The translations under genes were made by a program, and so were the position numbers. Shown here in pieces: positions 25,524 through 34,733 of a DNA stretch of 64,000 bases. The notes under the pieces were generated by a model. It saw only the letters and a list, made by a program, of their open reading frames with translations. It was not told the DNA's origin and did no database searches. The first letter of the stretch is position 1. Every line of letters begins with the position of its first letter. The DNA lies in NCBI RefSeq assembly GCF_003932785.1, contig NZ_RQYT01000002.1, positions 121,170 through 185,169 on the forward strand, given 5' to 3'. This DNA comes from Arachnia propionica. GTDB taxonomy: Bacteria; Actinomycetota; Actinomycetes; Propionibacteriales; Propionibacteriaceae.

Positions 25524-26366
25524 ATGCAGCACGAGCGGGAGCAGGGCAAGCGGCAGGCAGCGGTGATCGTGGCCTTCAGTGGGTGGAACGACGCTGGGAA
25601 CGCCGCCAGCGACACGCTGCTGTACCTCATGGCCCAGCACGAGTCGACTGAGATCGACAGCCTGGATGACGAACGATACTTTGACTTCCAGGTCACTCGC
25701 CCGATCCTCCGCAGGTCGGCGGATGGTCCTTGGATCCAGTGGCCGCACATCTCCCTGCAACGGATCAGCCTCGAGACCCGAGACCTCATCCTCGTCGTCG
25801 GACCGGAACCCAATCAGCTGTGGCGTTCGTTCGCGCAGGAACTCGTGGCTCGTATCGCGCGACTCGAGCCGGATGTCGTGATCCTCCTCGGGGCCATGCT
25901 CAGCGACACTCCCCACTCGCGGCCCTTCCCCGTGGCCATGTACACGTGGAACGACGAACTGAAGACCTCCCTCGCCGTGGAGGAACTCACCTACGAGGGC
26001 CCGACCGGGATCACCGGGGTGGTGAGCCAGATGCTCATCGCTGAAGGTCTCCCCAGCGCCTCCATGTGGGTGTCGATTCCTCACTACGTCTCGAACCCCC
26101 CGAACCCCAAGGGTCAACACGCCCTCCTGCATCGGCTCGAGGACGCTCTCAGGGTGGATCTCGGGAGCAAGGGACTCCAGTCCGCCACCACCGAGTGGGT
26201 CAACGCGGTGGATGCCCTCAGCTCAGAGGACCCTGAGGTTGCCGAGTACATCGAACAACTCGAGGAGGCCAAGGACGCCACCGACGTCGAGGGGGCCACT
26301 GGCGACTCCATCGCTGCGGAGTTCGAGAAATACCTCAGGCAGCAGGACGACCCTGAGCGCCCTTAG
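25524..26366 (+). CDS. PAC2-family protein
   Basis: The 280-residue protein belongs to the PAC2 (proteasome assembly chaperone 2) family as found in actinobacteria. The signs are VIVAFSGWNDAGNAASDTLLYL at the start, LILVVGPEPNQLWRSFAQELV in the middle, and GPTGITGVVSQMLIAEGLPSASMWVSIPHYV toward the end. The C-terminal 60 residues are acidic and probably helical. Mycobacterial homologues lie beside metH. Here the pilus genes and nudC separate the two. A chaperone role in bacteria is not established. The gene diverges from the pilus operon and converges on rpe. Confidence 0.88.
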   Translation: MQHEREQGKRQAAVIVAFSGWNDAGNAASDTLLYLMAQHESTEIDSLDDERYFDFQVTRPILRRSADGPWIQWPHISLQRISLETRDLILVVGPEPNQLWRSFAQELVARIARLEPDVVILLGAMLSDTPHSRPFPVAMYTWNDELKTSLAVEELTYEGPTGITGVVSQMLIAEGLPSASMWVSIPHYVSNPPNPKGQHALLHRLEDALRVDLGSKGLQSATTEWVNAVDALSSEDPEVAEYIEQLEEAKDATDVEGATGDSIAAEFEKYLRQQDDPERP

Positions 26367-26516
26367 AGGGTGCGCGGATAGGCGCATCTACTGCGGGCGC
26401 CCCGGAAGCCCCCTGGCCGCGGACCTCCTCGACCGCACGATCCAGTGCGCTCCTCCTCCGCATCACCGGGGAGCCACCGTGACGATCCTCGCCACGATCC
26501 CCATCCGCGCACCCTC
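26366..26516. repeat. 151-bp intergenic element with 14-bp terminal inverted repeats (copy 1)
   Basis: GAGGGTGCGCGGAT at 26366-26379 is repeated exactly inverted at 26503-26516. The element fills the whole space between the convergent PAC2 and rpe stop codons and shares its outer base with the PAC2 stop. Read on the minus strand it aligns over about 120 bases with the sequence starting at 63874, including 19 identical bases (26434-26452 versus 63943-63961). It encodes no protein. It could be a miniature mobile element or a structured bidirectional transcript end. Confidence 0.75.
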
Positions 26517-27167
26517 CTAGTAAACGCAGGCGAGAGCGGCCTCGCGCAGGTCACGCACCATGGCATCGGGGTCCGCTGAGCTGTAGACCGCGGATCCGGC
26601 CACGAAGGTGTCCGCCCCCGCCTCAGCGCATCGCCCGATCGTCTCCAACGACACCCCGCCGTCGACCTGCAACCAGATCGGACGATCCCCGAGCAGTTCT
26701 CGGGTGCGTCGGATCTTGGGCAGCACCAGGTCCAGGAAACGTTGCCCGCCGAATCCCGGTTCCACCGTCATCAGGAGCACCATGTCGACCTCGTCCAGCA
26801 TGTCGGCGCAGCTGTCGATGGGTGTGGCCGGTTTCAGCGCGATCGAGGCACGGGAACCGAGCGCCCGTAGTTCTCTCGCCAACCGAATCGGGGCCTGAGC
26901 GGCCTCCACATGGAAGGTCACTGATTCCGCCCCGATCTCGGCATAGGCCGGGGCCCAACGGTCCGGCTGCTCGATCATGAGGTGGATGTCAAGCATGTGC
27001 GGGGTGCTTCGACGAATCGCCTCGACCACCGGCAGTCCCAGCGACAGATTCGGCACGAAGTGATTGTCCATGACATCGACGTGCACCGCGTCGGCGCTGG
27101 GGATGCGGGCGATCTCCTGGCCGATGTTGGCGAAGTCAGCGTTGAGGATGCTCGGCGTGATGCGCAT
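26517..27167 (-). CDS. rpe: Ribulose-phosphate 3-epimerase
   Basis: The 216-residue TIM-barrel enzyme interconverts ribulose 5-phosphate and xylulose 5-phosphate. [11 protein letters not shown] opens the chain. [15 protein letters not shown] (about residue 34) holds metal ligands, [12 protein letters not shown] (about 137) is the phosphate-side signature, and VDGGVS near 168 is also typical. It is the last gene of the long minus-strand run, 13 bases after rsmB, and ends at the 151-bp repeat element. Confidence 0.96.
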   Translation of the reverse strand: MRITPSILNADFANIGQEIARIPSADAVHVDVMDNHFVPNLSLGLPVVEAIRRSTPHMLDIHLMIEQPDRWAPAYAEIGAESVTFHVEAAQAPIRLARELRALGSRASIALKPATPIDSCADMLDEVDMVLLMTVEPGFGGQRFLDLVLPKIRRTRELLGDRPIWLQVDGGVSLETIGRCAEAGADTFVAGSAVYSSADPDAMVRDLREAALACVY

Positions 27168-27180
27168 GCCCAGAGCCTAC

Positions 27181-28497
27181 TCACCTCCGGCGCAGTAGGG
27201 CCAGAAACATCCCGTCCGTTCCATGGCGGTGCGGCCAGAACTGGACGAAGCGGCCCTCGGCGATCTCCGGGACCTCGGGCAGGAGTGCCGGGGCGTCGAG
27301 GACCTCCACGGGATGCCGTTCCGTCGCGGCCTCGACGATCTCCCGAGTCTCGGCGCGGTGCGGGGAACAGGTGACGTACGCCACCACCCCACCCTCGGCG
27401 CACAATGACACCGCTGCGTCGAGCAGTTCCGACTGCAGCGGAAGCAGTTCGTCGAGATCCTCGGGTCGGCGACGCCACCGTGACTCGGGACGACGCCGCA
27501 GTGCGCCCAGCCCACTGCACGGCGCATCCACCATGATCCGTGCGAACGGACCGAGCGGGGCCAGGCCCTCCGGTCGACGCCCATCGGTGCAGGTCACGGT
27601 GATGGAGCCATCGGGCAGTCCGGCCACCGCCTGCTCCACCAGCGCGGCACGATGCGGGGCGACCTCGTTGGCGACGAGGCTCGTCCCCTCCGCAGCGGCG
27701 AGTCCGGCGAGCAGCGCGGCCTTCCCGCCCGGCCCGGCGCAGAGGTCGAGCCAAGGGCCCTTCGGTGCGGTGACCCGGGTCAGCGCGAGGGCAACGAGTT
27801 GCGACCCCTCATCCTGGACCCCGGCCCGCCCCTCTCTCACGGCGGGGATTCCCGCCGGAACCCCGTCGAGGGTGGCGCCGAAGGGCGACCACCGCGTTGC
27901 TTCGGCCGGTGCCAGTTCCTCGACGGTGGCCAGGCCGGGCCTGACCACCAGGGTGGGCCGCGGGGCGAGGTTGTTCGCCTCGAGTGCCTCGGGCAGTTCC
28001 TGATCCGGGAGAAGATCCCCATAGGCCTCGGCGATCCACCGGGGATGGTGGTGCCGGATCGCGAGCGAACCCATCGCGTCCTCGTCGCTGGCGATCAGGG
28101 TGGTCCACTCCTCGAGTGTCCGGTCGCAGATCCGGCGTCCCACCGCGTTCACCAGACCGGTCACCCGTGGCCCGACTGTGCTGCGGGCCAGGTCCACGGT
28201 CGTGGCGACCGCGGCCCGGCTGGGGACCGACATGGACAGGGCCTGGTGGGACAGCAGGCGGAGCAGATCGAGCACGGCCGGTTGAAAGGTCTTGATCCGC
28301 CGCCCGGAAGCGGCTTCGATGACGCGATCGTAGGTCCCCAGCAGTCTGCACGTCCCAGCGACGAGCTCAGTGACGAAGCTCGCGTCGCGCGCGTCGAGGC
28401 CCGCAGTCGCCAGTCGTTTCGCAAGGGCAAGGTTGGCGTAGGCCCCGTCGCCCGTCACCTCGCGGAGCACGTCGAAGGCCACCCGGCGGGCAGTCAC
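27181..28497 (-). CDS. rsmB: RsmB-family rRNA m5C methyltransferase
   Basis: The 438-residue protein has a NusB-like RNA-binding N-terminal domain (about 1-135) and a Rossmann methyltransferase domain with the SAM loop LDLCAGPGGKAALLAGL (about residue 245). The two cysteines of m5C enzymes are present in VDAPCSGLG and VTCSPHRAET. The family methylates C967 of 16S rRNA in E. coli. The start is a GTG overlapping the fmt stop as GTGA. Confidence 0.93.
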   Translation of the reverse strand: MTARRVAFDVLREVTGDGAYANLALAKRLATAGLDARDASFVTELVAGTCRLLGTYDRVIEAASGRRIKTFQPAVLDLLRLLSHQALSMSVPSRAAVATTVDLARSTVGPRVTGLVNAVGRRICDRTLEEWTTLIASDEDAMGSLAIRHHHPRWIAEAYGDLLPDQELPEALEANNLAPRPTLVVRPGLATVEELAPAEATRWSPFGATLDGVPAGIPAVREGRAGVQDEGSQLVALALTRVTAPKGPWLDLCAGPGGKAALLAGLAAAEGTSLVANEVAPHRAALVEQAVAGLPDGSITVTCTDGRRPEGLAPLGPFARIMVDAPCSGLGALRRRPESRWRRRPEDLDELLPLQSELLDAAVSLCAEGGVVAYVTCSPHRAETREIVEAATERHPVEVLDAPALLPEVPEIAEGRFVQFWPHRHGTDGMFLALLRRR

Positions 28498-29408
28498 GAC
28501 AACACCCCGGAGATGCCCTGCCGGGCCCAGTCGACCGCAGACATACGTCGTTTTCCTGCGGGCTGCACCTCCAGCAGCTCGAGGATTCCCTCACCGCAGC
28601 CGACCAGGACGCGCCGCTTCAACGGATGCAACTCGCCCGGAGCGAGAGTCATCCCCTCAGCTGCCACAGTGGCACGGAGAATCTTGATCCGCTGTCCCTC
28701 ATGCTCCGCCCAGGCACCGGGCTCCGGGGAACACCCCAGGACGTGGTTGCGCACCTCGGTGGCGGTACGCGCGAAGTCGATCCTCGCCTCAGCCGGGGTG
28801 AGCTTCGGCGCAAGGGTGACGCCCTCCTCCGCCTGAGCCCGCGGGGTGACCCCGGCCTCGATGGCGTCAAGGGTCCGAAGCAGCTGGGCTGCCCCTGAGA
28901 CCGCGAGCTCGTCGAGCAGTTCCCCCGCTGTCCTCTCGGGAAGGGGGCGTTGTTCCGTCTCGAAGACCGGACCGGCGTCCAAGGCCTTCACGATGCGGAA
29001 ACACGAGGTGCCGATGAACTCGTCCCCCGCCATGATGGCGCGCTGGACCGGCGCCGCTCCCCGCCACCTGGGCAACAGGGAGAAGTGCAGATTGATCCAC
29101 CCGTGCGGGGGGATGTCGAGAGCGGCCTGCGGGAGCAGCGCTCCGTAGGCGACGACGGGGCAGGCATCCGGGGCGAGGGTTCGCAGGCGTTCCAGCATCG
29201 TCTCCTCAGCGGGGCGCTCGGGCTTGAGGACCTCGACCCCCAGTTCCGCTGCTCGTACGGCCACCGGTGACGGGGTGAGTCGACGGCCGCGACCCGCGGG
29301 GGCGTCGGGCCGGGTGATGACCGCGACGAGCTCGTGACGTGATGAGGCGGCCACGGCCTCCAATGAGGGCACGGCGACCTGGGGGGTACCGGCGAAGACG
29401 AGTCTCAT
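28494..29408 (-). CDS. fmt: Methionyl-tRNA formyltransferase
   Basis: The 304-residue enzyme formylates initiator Met-tRNA using 10-formyltetrahydrofolate. LVFAGTPQVAVPSL opens the chain. The folate and catalytic motif appears as INLHFSLLPRWRGAAPVQRAIMAGD (about residue 107), with the SLLPRWRGAAP signature. The C-terminal tRNA-binding beta domain is present. It lies seven bases after priA and is coupled to rsmB. Confidence 0.96.
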   Translation of the reverse strand: MRLVFAGTPQVAVPSLEAVAASSRHELVAVITRPDAPAGRGRRLTPSPVAVRAAELGVEVLKPERPAEETMLERLRTLAPDACPVVAYGALLPQAALDIPPHGWINLHFSLLPRWRGAAPVQRAIMAGDEFIGTSCFRIVKALDAGPVFETEQRPLPERTAGELLDELAVSGAAQLLRTLDAIEAGVTPRAQAEEGVTLAPKLTPAEARIDFARTATEVRNHVLGCSPEPGAWAEHEGQRIKILRATVAAEGMTLAPGELHPLKRRVLVGCGEGILELLEVQPAGKRRMSAVDWARQGISGVLS

Positions 29409-29415
29409 GGTTTCC

Positions 29416-31383
29416 TCACTCGACGTTCAGGGGATCGACATGGATGCTCAGCCTGCCGCCCTCCTTGCGGGCGGAGCGGATCGCTGCGGCGGATTTCAGG
29501 GACTTCACGAGATCACGCCCCTGTTCCAAGGGGCACCGTAGCAGGGCACGCGAGGTCAGCTGGGGTTCCTCACCGGTGACGGTGGGCCCCAGGATCTCGA
29601 CACCCCGGAAGGGGTCGTTGTCGAGGAAGGCGGTCACCGCATCCGGGTCCCCCGCGATCTGGGCGGCCTTGACCGCTGGGGGGAGACCAGCTGCCCTGCG
29701 CTCAAGGAGTTCCCTCGCGGCGAACCCGCCCGGGTCAGCCCGCACCAGGGCCTGCAGCACCGGATCCGACGCATCGCCCACCGCCAGGACGGTGCCGCCG
29801 ACGGAACCGGGGATCACCAGGGACGAGACGGTGCACCAGCGTCGCAGGGCCTCCTCCCCTGCACGAAGGTCGCTGCGGGCGAGCGTCAGCTCCGTGTCGA
29901 GCAGCAGCGCCGCCGCATAGCCGTGCATCGCGCGCGGTTCCCCCCCGGGTGTGGCGACGACGATGGCGGAGCCGTCCGGCACCCGGTCCCGGATGCGATC
30001 CGCCGAAGAATTCATCACCGGCACCCCGGGAAAGGCCCGCCCGAGTTCCTCCGCCGTGCGCTCGGACCCGGCACCGACGGCGGCCAGGGCGGTGGCGTGA
30101 CAGCGGTCGCATTCCCAGCGCACGGGTGTGGCGCCACACAGGGTGCATCGGAGCTGATCCCTGCTGGGCCTGATGAGGGGTCCCGAACATCGAGGACAGC
30201 GGGCCCGGTGCCGGCATCGGGCGCACCTCAGCCCCGTCGAATGGCCGGCACGGGCGACGCTGACGAGCACCGGCCCCCTGGCAAGGGCCGCCCTCAGGAC
30301 GTTGAAGGCCTCGGCCGGCAGCCTGAGCGGGGCCCCACCGACGTTGCGCGCCGAATAGGGATCGGCCACGCGCACGGCGGGGACCAGACGGCGGGCCTGC
30401 ATCGGAGGCAGTTCCAGCGGATGCAACCAGTCCCGGTCCAGGAGGTGCTGGACCTCGCAGGAGCGGGCATGGGACGCGAACAGCAGCCCGCATCCCGAGT
30501 GCACCGCCCGCAGGGTCGCGACCGTGCGCGCATGGGGACGGGGGCTGCGTTCCTCCGCATGTCCGTCATGTCCGTCGTCGACCACCACGATCAACCCGGG
30601 CCTCGCGACGGGGACGAAAGCCGCTGACCGGGTCCCGATCACCACCCTGGCCTCGCCACGCAGTGCCGCGAGATAGTTCCGGTACCGCTCGGCGCGTCCC
30701 GAGTCCGCGGTGAGTTCGGCAATCGTGCCCTGCCCCAGCGCCTGCCGCAGTCGTTCGGCCCCCAGGATCACCTGCCGGTGGGTCGGGACGAGGACGATGG
30801 CGCACCGACCACCCGCGACGGTGGCCGCCACGGCCTCGACGACACCCCCCCACAGGTCCCCGTCGGTGGACTGCACGGCAGGGACCTGCCATGCTCCCCG
30901 GGGATTCGCCCCCGAGCGCAGGGCCTTGAGCAGTTCAGCGCCTCCCGGGAACCGCGGCAGCACCACCGGCTCAGTCGTCTCCCCCGGCGAGGGCCACGGC
31001 ATCTGCTCATCCTGTTCCGTCGTGGCGTGTCGGGCGGGGATGGCGAGCCGCGCCACGTCCCACCACGTCCCGGCGTAGTGGTCGGCGACGAAACGAATGA
31101 GGTCGAACAGTTCCGGTGAGAGGATCCGTTCGCTGGAGACGACCCGACGCAACGAAGACAGGGCTCCGTCGGACTCCCGAGGCCCGAGCCGAACCACCCA
31201 GCCGTCGACATCCTGCCCGGCGAAGCGGACCTTGACCCGCACACCGGGTTGGGTGGCCTCCCGCAACCGGTCCGGGATCGCATAGTCGAAGGGACGATCG
31301 AGATGGGCCAACGGCACGTCCACCATGACCTTGGCCACCGTCTCCTCGGCGCCCGGATCGTCGAACAGGGCGGCCGCGTCCAT
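29416..31383 (-). CDS. priA: PriA-like primosome protein lacking helicase motifs
   Basis: The 655-residue protein has the PriA DNA-binding N-terminal domain (KVMVDVPLAHLDRPFDYAIPD), the helicase-like core and the cysteine-rich zinc region (CARCRHRARCPRCSG, then CTLCG and CDRCH). The ATPase motifs are eroded. Where PriA has GVTGSGKT this chain reads QSTDGDLW, and the DEAH-type box is DDGHDGH. Such degenerate PriA proteins are common in actinobacteria and probably load the replication restart machinery without unwinding DNA. It lies two bases after metK, in its usual neighbourhood. Confidence 0.92.
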   Translation of the reverse strand: MDAAALFDDPGAEETVAKVMVDVPLAHLDRPFDYAIPDRLREATQPGVRVKVRFAGQDVDGWVVRLGPRESDGALSSLRRVVSSERILSPELFDLIRFVADHYAGTWWDVARLAIPARHATTEQDEQMPWPSPGETTEPVVLPRFPGGAELLKALRSGANPRGAWQVPAVQSTDGDLWGGVVEAVAATVAGGRCAIVLVPTHRQVILGAERLRQALGQGTIAELTADSGRAERYRNYLAALRGEARVVIGTRSAAFVPVARPGLIVVVDDGHDGHAEERSPRPHARTVATLRAVHSGCGLLFASHARSCEVQHLLDRDWLHPLELPPMQARRLVPAVRVADPYSARNVGGAPLRLPAEAFNVLRAALARGPVLVSVARAGHSTGLRCARCRHRARCPRCSGPLIRPSRDQLRCTLCGATPVRWECDRCHATALAAVGAGSERTAEELGRAFPGVPVMNSSADRIRDRVPDGSAIVVATPGGEPRAMHGYAAALLLDTELTLARSDLRAGEEALRRWCTVSSLVIPGSVGGTVLAVGDASDPVLQALVRADPGGFAARELLERRAAGLPPAVKAAQIAGDPDAVTAFLDNDPFRGVEILGPTVTGEEPQLTSRALLRCPLEQGRDLVKSLKSAAAIRSARKEGGRLSIHVDPLNVE

Positions 31384-31385
31384 GG

Positions 31386-32576
31386 TCAGCCCTTGACGGC
31401 CCTCGCGAGGGTCTCCGCCCGATCGGTGCTCTCCCAGGTCGCGTCCTTCTCCTCCCGGCCGAAGTGGCCGAGGGTGGCGAACTGCGCGTAGACGGGCCGC
31501 AGGAGGTCGAGATCGGCGATGATGCTGGCCGGTCGCAGGTCGAAGGTGGAGTTCACCGCATCGACGATCTGCTCCGTTGGCACCTTTCCGGTTCCGAAGG
31601 TGTCGAGGTAGAAACCAACGGGTCGGGCTTTGCCGATGGCGTAGGCCACCTGCACCTCACAGCGCTCGGCCAGCCCGGAGGCGACCACGTTCTTCGCCAC
31701 CCATCGGGTGGCGTACGCGGCGGAGCGGTCAACCTTGGAGGGGTCCTTGCCGGAGAAGGCGCCACCGCCGTGCCGGGCCATGCCGCCGTAGGTGTCCACG
31801 ATGATCTTCCGACCGGTGACGCCCGCATCCCCCATGGGTCCCCCGATGACGAACTTGCCACTGGGGTTGATGAAGATCTGGGACTGGTCGGGGTCGAAGC
31901 CGTGTTTACTCAGCACCGGGGCGATCACGTGGGAGGTGAGTTCCGGCGTCATCACGTCGGTCAGTGAGATTCCCTCGTCGTGCTGCGAGGACACCACGAC
32001 GGTGTCGATCCCGACGGGGCGGCCCTCCTCGTAGCGCACCGTGACCTGGGTCTTGCCGTCCGGCCGCAGGTAATCGAGCTGCCCGCTCTTGCGAACCTCG
32101 GTGAGCCTGGCGGCGAGACGATGCGCCAGGTGGATCGGCAACGGCATGAGTTCCGGGGTCTCGTCGCAGGCGTAGCCGAACATGAGTCCCTGGTCGCCCG
32201 CCCCCTGGCGGCTGGCAGCGTCCTCCGCCTCGTGGCTGCGAACCTCCAAGGAGTCGTTGACGCCTCCGGCGATGTCCGGCGACTGGGCGCCGATGGCGAC
32301 GGTCACGCCGCAGGACGCGCCATCGAAACCCACGCGGGAACTGTTGTAGCCGATGTCCAGGATGCGGTTGCGCACCAGGGTGGCGATGTCGGCGTAGGCC
32401 GAGGTGGACACCTCCCCTGCCACAACCACCAAGCCGGTGGTGATGAGAGTCTCCACCGCCACGCGGGCGGTCCGGTCCTCCGCCAGGAGTGCATCCAGGA
32501 CGGCGTCAGAGATCGAATCGGCGATCTTGTCGGGGTGACCCTCGGTCACGGACTCCGAGGTGAAGAGTCGGGTCAT
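31386..32576 (-). CDS. metK: S-adenosylmethionine synthetase
   Basis: The 396-residue enzyme makes S-adenosylmethionine from methionine and [28 protein letters not shown] is the ATP-binding N-terminus, [12 protein letters not shown] (about residue 125) the hexapeptide signature, and [19 protein letters not shown] (about 272) the P-loop-like motif. The ATG overlaps the rpoZ stop by one base (TGATG). coaBC, which often lies between rpoZ and metK in actinobacteria, is absent here. Confidence 0.97.
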   Translation of the reverse strand: MTRLFTSESVTEGHPDKIADSISDAVLDALLAEDRTARVAVETLITTGLVVVAGEVSTSAYADIATLVRNRILDIGYNSSRVGFDGASCGVTVAIGAQSPDIAGGVNDSLEVRSHEAEDAASRQGAGDQGLMFGYACDETPELMPLPIHLAHRLAARLTEVRKSGQLDYLRPDGKTQVTVRYEEGRPVGIDTVVVSSQHDEGISLTDVMTPELTSHVIAPVLSKHGFDPDQSQIFINPSGKFVIGGPMGDAGVTGRKIIVDTYGGMARHGGGAFSGKDPSKVDRSAAYATRWVAKNVVASGLAERCEVQVAYAIGKARPVGFYLDTFGTGKVPTEQIVDAVNSTFDLRPASIIADLDLLRPVYAQFATLGHFGREEKDATWESTDRAETLARAVKG

Positions 32577-32923
32577 CAGGAAGCCGGATCGATGTCGAGA
32601 TCCGCGAAGGGATCGACGAAGGCGAAGGCCGGATCGGCCTCCGCTGCGGCACGCTCCGCCGCCTCGGCCTCCGGATCGATCTCCGTGTACTCCAGCATGC
32701 CGTCGCGCATCTCACGCAGCGCGATGGACAGGGGCTTCTCCTGCGGGGCAACGCTCACCAGCGGGCCCACGTTCTCCAGCAGGCCCTCGCCCAGCTGGGA
32801 GTAGTAGGCGTTGATCTGGCGGGCGCGCTTGGCAGCGAAGATCACCAAGCGATACTTCGAGTCCACCTTCTCCAGGAGGTCGTCGATCGGCGGGTTGGTG
32901 ATGCCTTCGGGATTCGTGCTCAA
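32576..32923 (-). CDS. rpoZ: RNA polymerase omega subunit
   Basis: The 115-residue protein carries the omega core: [37 protein letters not shown] (residues about 12-48), with the conserved KYxLV and AAKRARQI segments that clamp the beta-prime C-terminus. The second half is acidic and low in complexity, as in other actinobacterial omegas. It lies 37 bases after gmk and is coupled to metK. Confidence 0.93.
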   Translation of the reverse strand: MSTNPEGITNPPIDDLLEKVDSKYRLVIFAAKRARQINAYYSQLGEGLLENVGPLVSVAPQEKPLSIALREMRDGMLEYTEIDPEAEAAERAAAEADPAFAFVDPFADLDIDPAS

Positions 32924-32960
32924 GATCCACCTCGGGAGTCGAAAGGAGAATGGCTTGCGG

Positions 32961-33521
32961 TCACAAGCCCAACAAGCTTACCAAAGCCGCCACGGTTTCC
33001 TCGATGTCCTCGTTGACGACGATGTGGTCCGCCTCCTCGCGTGCCGCCAGCTCGAGTCTGGCCGTGCTCAGACGGCGCGCCACGGCCTCAGGGTCCTCGG
33101 TCCCCCTGCCCTCCAGCCGCCGCACCAATTCATCCCACGACGGAGGCTCCAGGAAGACCAGCCTGGCCTCAGGCATGCTCATCTTGACCTGGCGCGCCCC
33201 CTGGAGGTCGATCTCCAACACCACCGTCCGACCCGCAGCGAGAGCGGACATGACGTCGGCTCGTGAGGTGCCGTAGCAGCTGGAACCGTACATCACAACG
33301 TGTTCCAGCAACTCGCCGGCATCCACGAGCCGCTGGAACTCCTTCGCGGACACGAAGTGGTAACTCACCCCGTCGACCTCACCGGGGCGAGGCGACCTCG
33401 TGGTGACGGAAACGGGGATGTGGATCTCAGGGTGCAGCTGGGTCAGGCGCGCACACACGGTCCCCTTGCCCACCCCGCTGGGCCCTGAGATGATCCACGG
33501 ATGTCGTCGAGTGGTTGGCAC
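32961..33521 (-). CDS. gmk: Guanylate kinase
   Basis: The 186-residue enzyme phosphorylates GMP to GDP. The P-loop GPSGVGKGT is at residues 13-21. [18 protein letters not shown] (about 41) binds GMP, and [13 protein letters not shown] (about 96) is the Walker B region. It lies 10 bases after mihF, in the conserved mihF-gmk-rpoZ order. Confidence 0.96.
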   Translation of the reverse strand: MPTTRRHPWIISGPSGVGKGTVCARLTQLHPEIHIPVSVTTRSPRPGEVDGVSYHFVSAKEFQRLVDAGELLEHVVMYGSSCYGTSRADVMSALAAGRTVVLEIDLQGARQVKMSMPEARLVFLEPPSWDELVRRLEGRGTEDPEAVARRLSTARLELAAREEADHIVVNEDIEETVAALVSLLGL

Positions 33522-33531
33522 CCGACTGATT

Positions 33532-33843
33532 CTACGAGAACAACTCCTTCAGACGCTCGACCTGGTGTCGGCCGAGGCCACGGATTCTCCGGTTGGCTGC
33601 GATGTCCAAGTGTTCCATGATCTCCTGGGATCGTGTCACCCCCACTCGTGGCAGTGCACGCAGCAGGTCCACCACCTTGACACGGGACAGAGTGTCATCC
33701 CCCATCGCCTTGTCGAGTGCCTGAGGTAGGGTCAGGGAACCATCCTTGACCTGTTCCTTCAGGTGTGCGCGGGCCCGCCTGGCCTCGGTGGCGGCGGCGC
33801 GTGCCGACTGGAGCTGTTCTTCGCTGAGTTGCGGAATGGCCAT
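33532..33843 (-). CDS. mihF: Actinobacterial integration host factor
   Basis: The 103-residue basic protein is mIHF, a nucleoid-associated DNA-binding protein confined to actinobacteria. ARAAATEARRARAHLKEQVKDGSLTLPQAL is the first helix region. VVDLLRALPRVGVTRSQEIMEHLDIAANRRIRGLGRHQVERL contains the helix-turn-helix-like DNA-binding part. A strong AAGGAG ribosome binding site precedes the ATG. It supports phage integration in mycobacteria and shapes the chromosome. Confidence 0.95.
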   Translation of the reverse strand: MAIPQLSEEQLQSARAAATEARRARAHLKEQVKDGSLTLPQALDKAMGDDTLSRVKVVDLLRALPRVGVTRSQEIMEHLDIAANRRIRGLGRHQVERLKELFS

Positions 33844-33873
33844 CGGTGCTCCTTATGTGCGATTGCGTTTACC

Positions 33874-33902
33874 TTGGGCCTGCAACCAACTTACAAGCCC
33901 AA
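33874..33902 (-). terminator. Hairpin between pyrF and mihF
   Basis: On the minus strand two 12-base arms (33891-33902 and 33874-33885) pair throughout, with two G-U pairs, around a five-base loop. It begins 36 bases after the pyrF stop and ends about 30 bases before the mihF ATG. It could end part of the pyr transcript, or sit in the mihF leader. No U tract follows, so the role is open. Confidence 0.5.
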
Positions 33903-33938
33903 CCGCCATGCCGGAGCGAAAATGAGGTGCCTGTCGTG

Positions 33939-34733
33939 TCAGCTTTTCAGGGCCTGAACCTGATTCAGCAGAACCGAGGCGCGTTCCCGGAGCTCCACGC
34001 GACCACCCCCGATGACCTCACGACTGGCTGTGGGCAGAACCAGCCGCACCGCATCCCCGAAACTGGCCCGCAGCCCGGAGACCGAACCCCCCTGTGCCCC
34101 GATGCCGGGGGCCAGGATGGAACCATTGAATGCCGACAGGTCACAGCCGACGTCCTCGTGCGTGGCGCCCACGACGAGGCCCACGGCGTGGTTCCAGGTC
34201 GGATTTCCGCGGGTGATCTCGTCGACGACCAGCTGCGCCGTGGCTGCCTGGAGTTCGGCTCCCTCAGGGTTCGACGTCCGGGCAAGCACGTAGAGACCAC
34301 GATCCGATGCCACTGCCGCATCGATCGCCGGGGCCAAGGCCCCGACACCGAGATAGGGGCTGACGGTGATGGCATCCGCTGCGAGGGGGGATCCGTCCGT
34401 CAGGTAACCAGCCGCATAGCCGGCCATCGAGGATCCGATGTCGCCTCGCTTCACGTCGAGCAGACTCAGCGCCCCCACCTGATGAATGTCATTCAACACC
34501 CGCTCGAGGACCGCGACCCCCGCGGATCCGAAGGCCTCGAAGAAGGCGGACTGGGGTTTGAACACCGCGATCCGGTCCCCGAGCTCCTCGACGATGCCAC
34601 GGGCGCAGGCCTCCAGCCCGGACAGGTCGTGCGGCAGGTCCCACGCGGCGAGAACGCGTGGCATCGGATCGATACCCACGCACAGATTGCCACGTTCCGC
34701 CGTGGACGCGGCCAGCCTCTCGTGCCAGGTCAT
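33939..34733 (-). CDS. pyrF: Orotidine 5'-phosphate decarboxylase
   Basis: The 264-residue enzyme converts OMP to UMP, the last step of de novo pyrimidine synthesis. The catalytic [11 protein letters not shown] segment is near residue 98, and CVGIDPMP near the start binds substrate. It belongs to the longer group 2 form usual in actinobacteria. The ATG overlaps the pyrD stop (ATGA). Confidence 0.94.
   Translation of the reverse strand: MTWHERLAASTAERGNLCVGIDPMPRVLAAWDLPHDLSGLEACARGIVEELGDRIAVFKPQSAFFEAFGSAGVAVLERVLNDIHQVGALSLLDVKRGDIGSSMAGYAAGYLTDGSPLAADAITVSPYLGVGALAPAIDAAVASDRGLYVLARTSNPEGAELQAATAQLVVDEITRGNPTWNHAVGLVVGATHEDVGCDLSAFNGSILAPGIGAQGGSVSGLRASFGDAVRLVLPTASREVIGGGRVELRERASVLLNQVQALKS

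Noticed and set aside
29416..31383. priA as a pseudogene
   Set aside because: The reading frame is intact and the loss of helicase motifs is a known actinobacterial trait.
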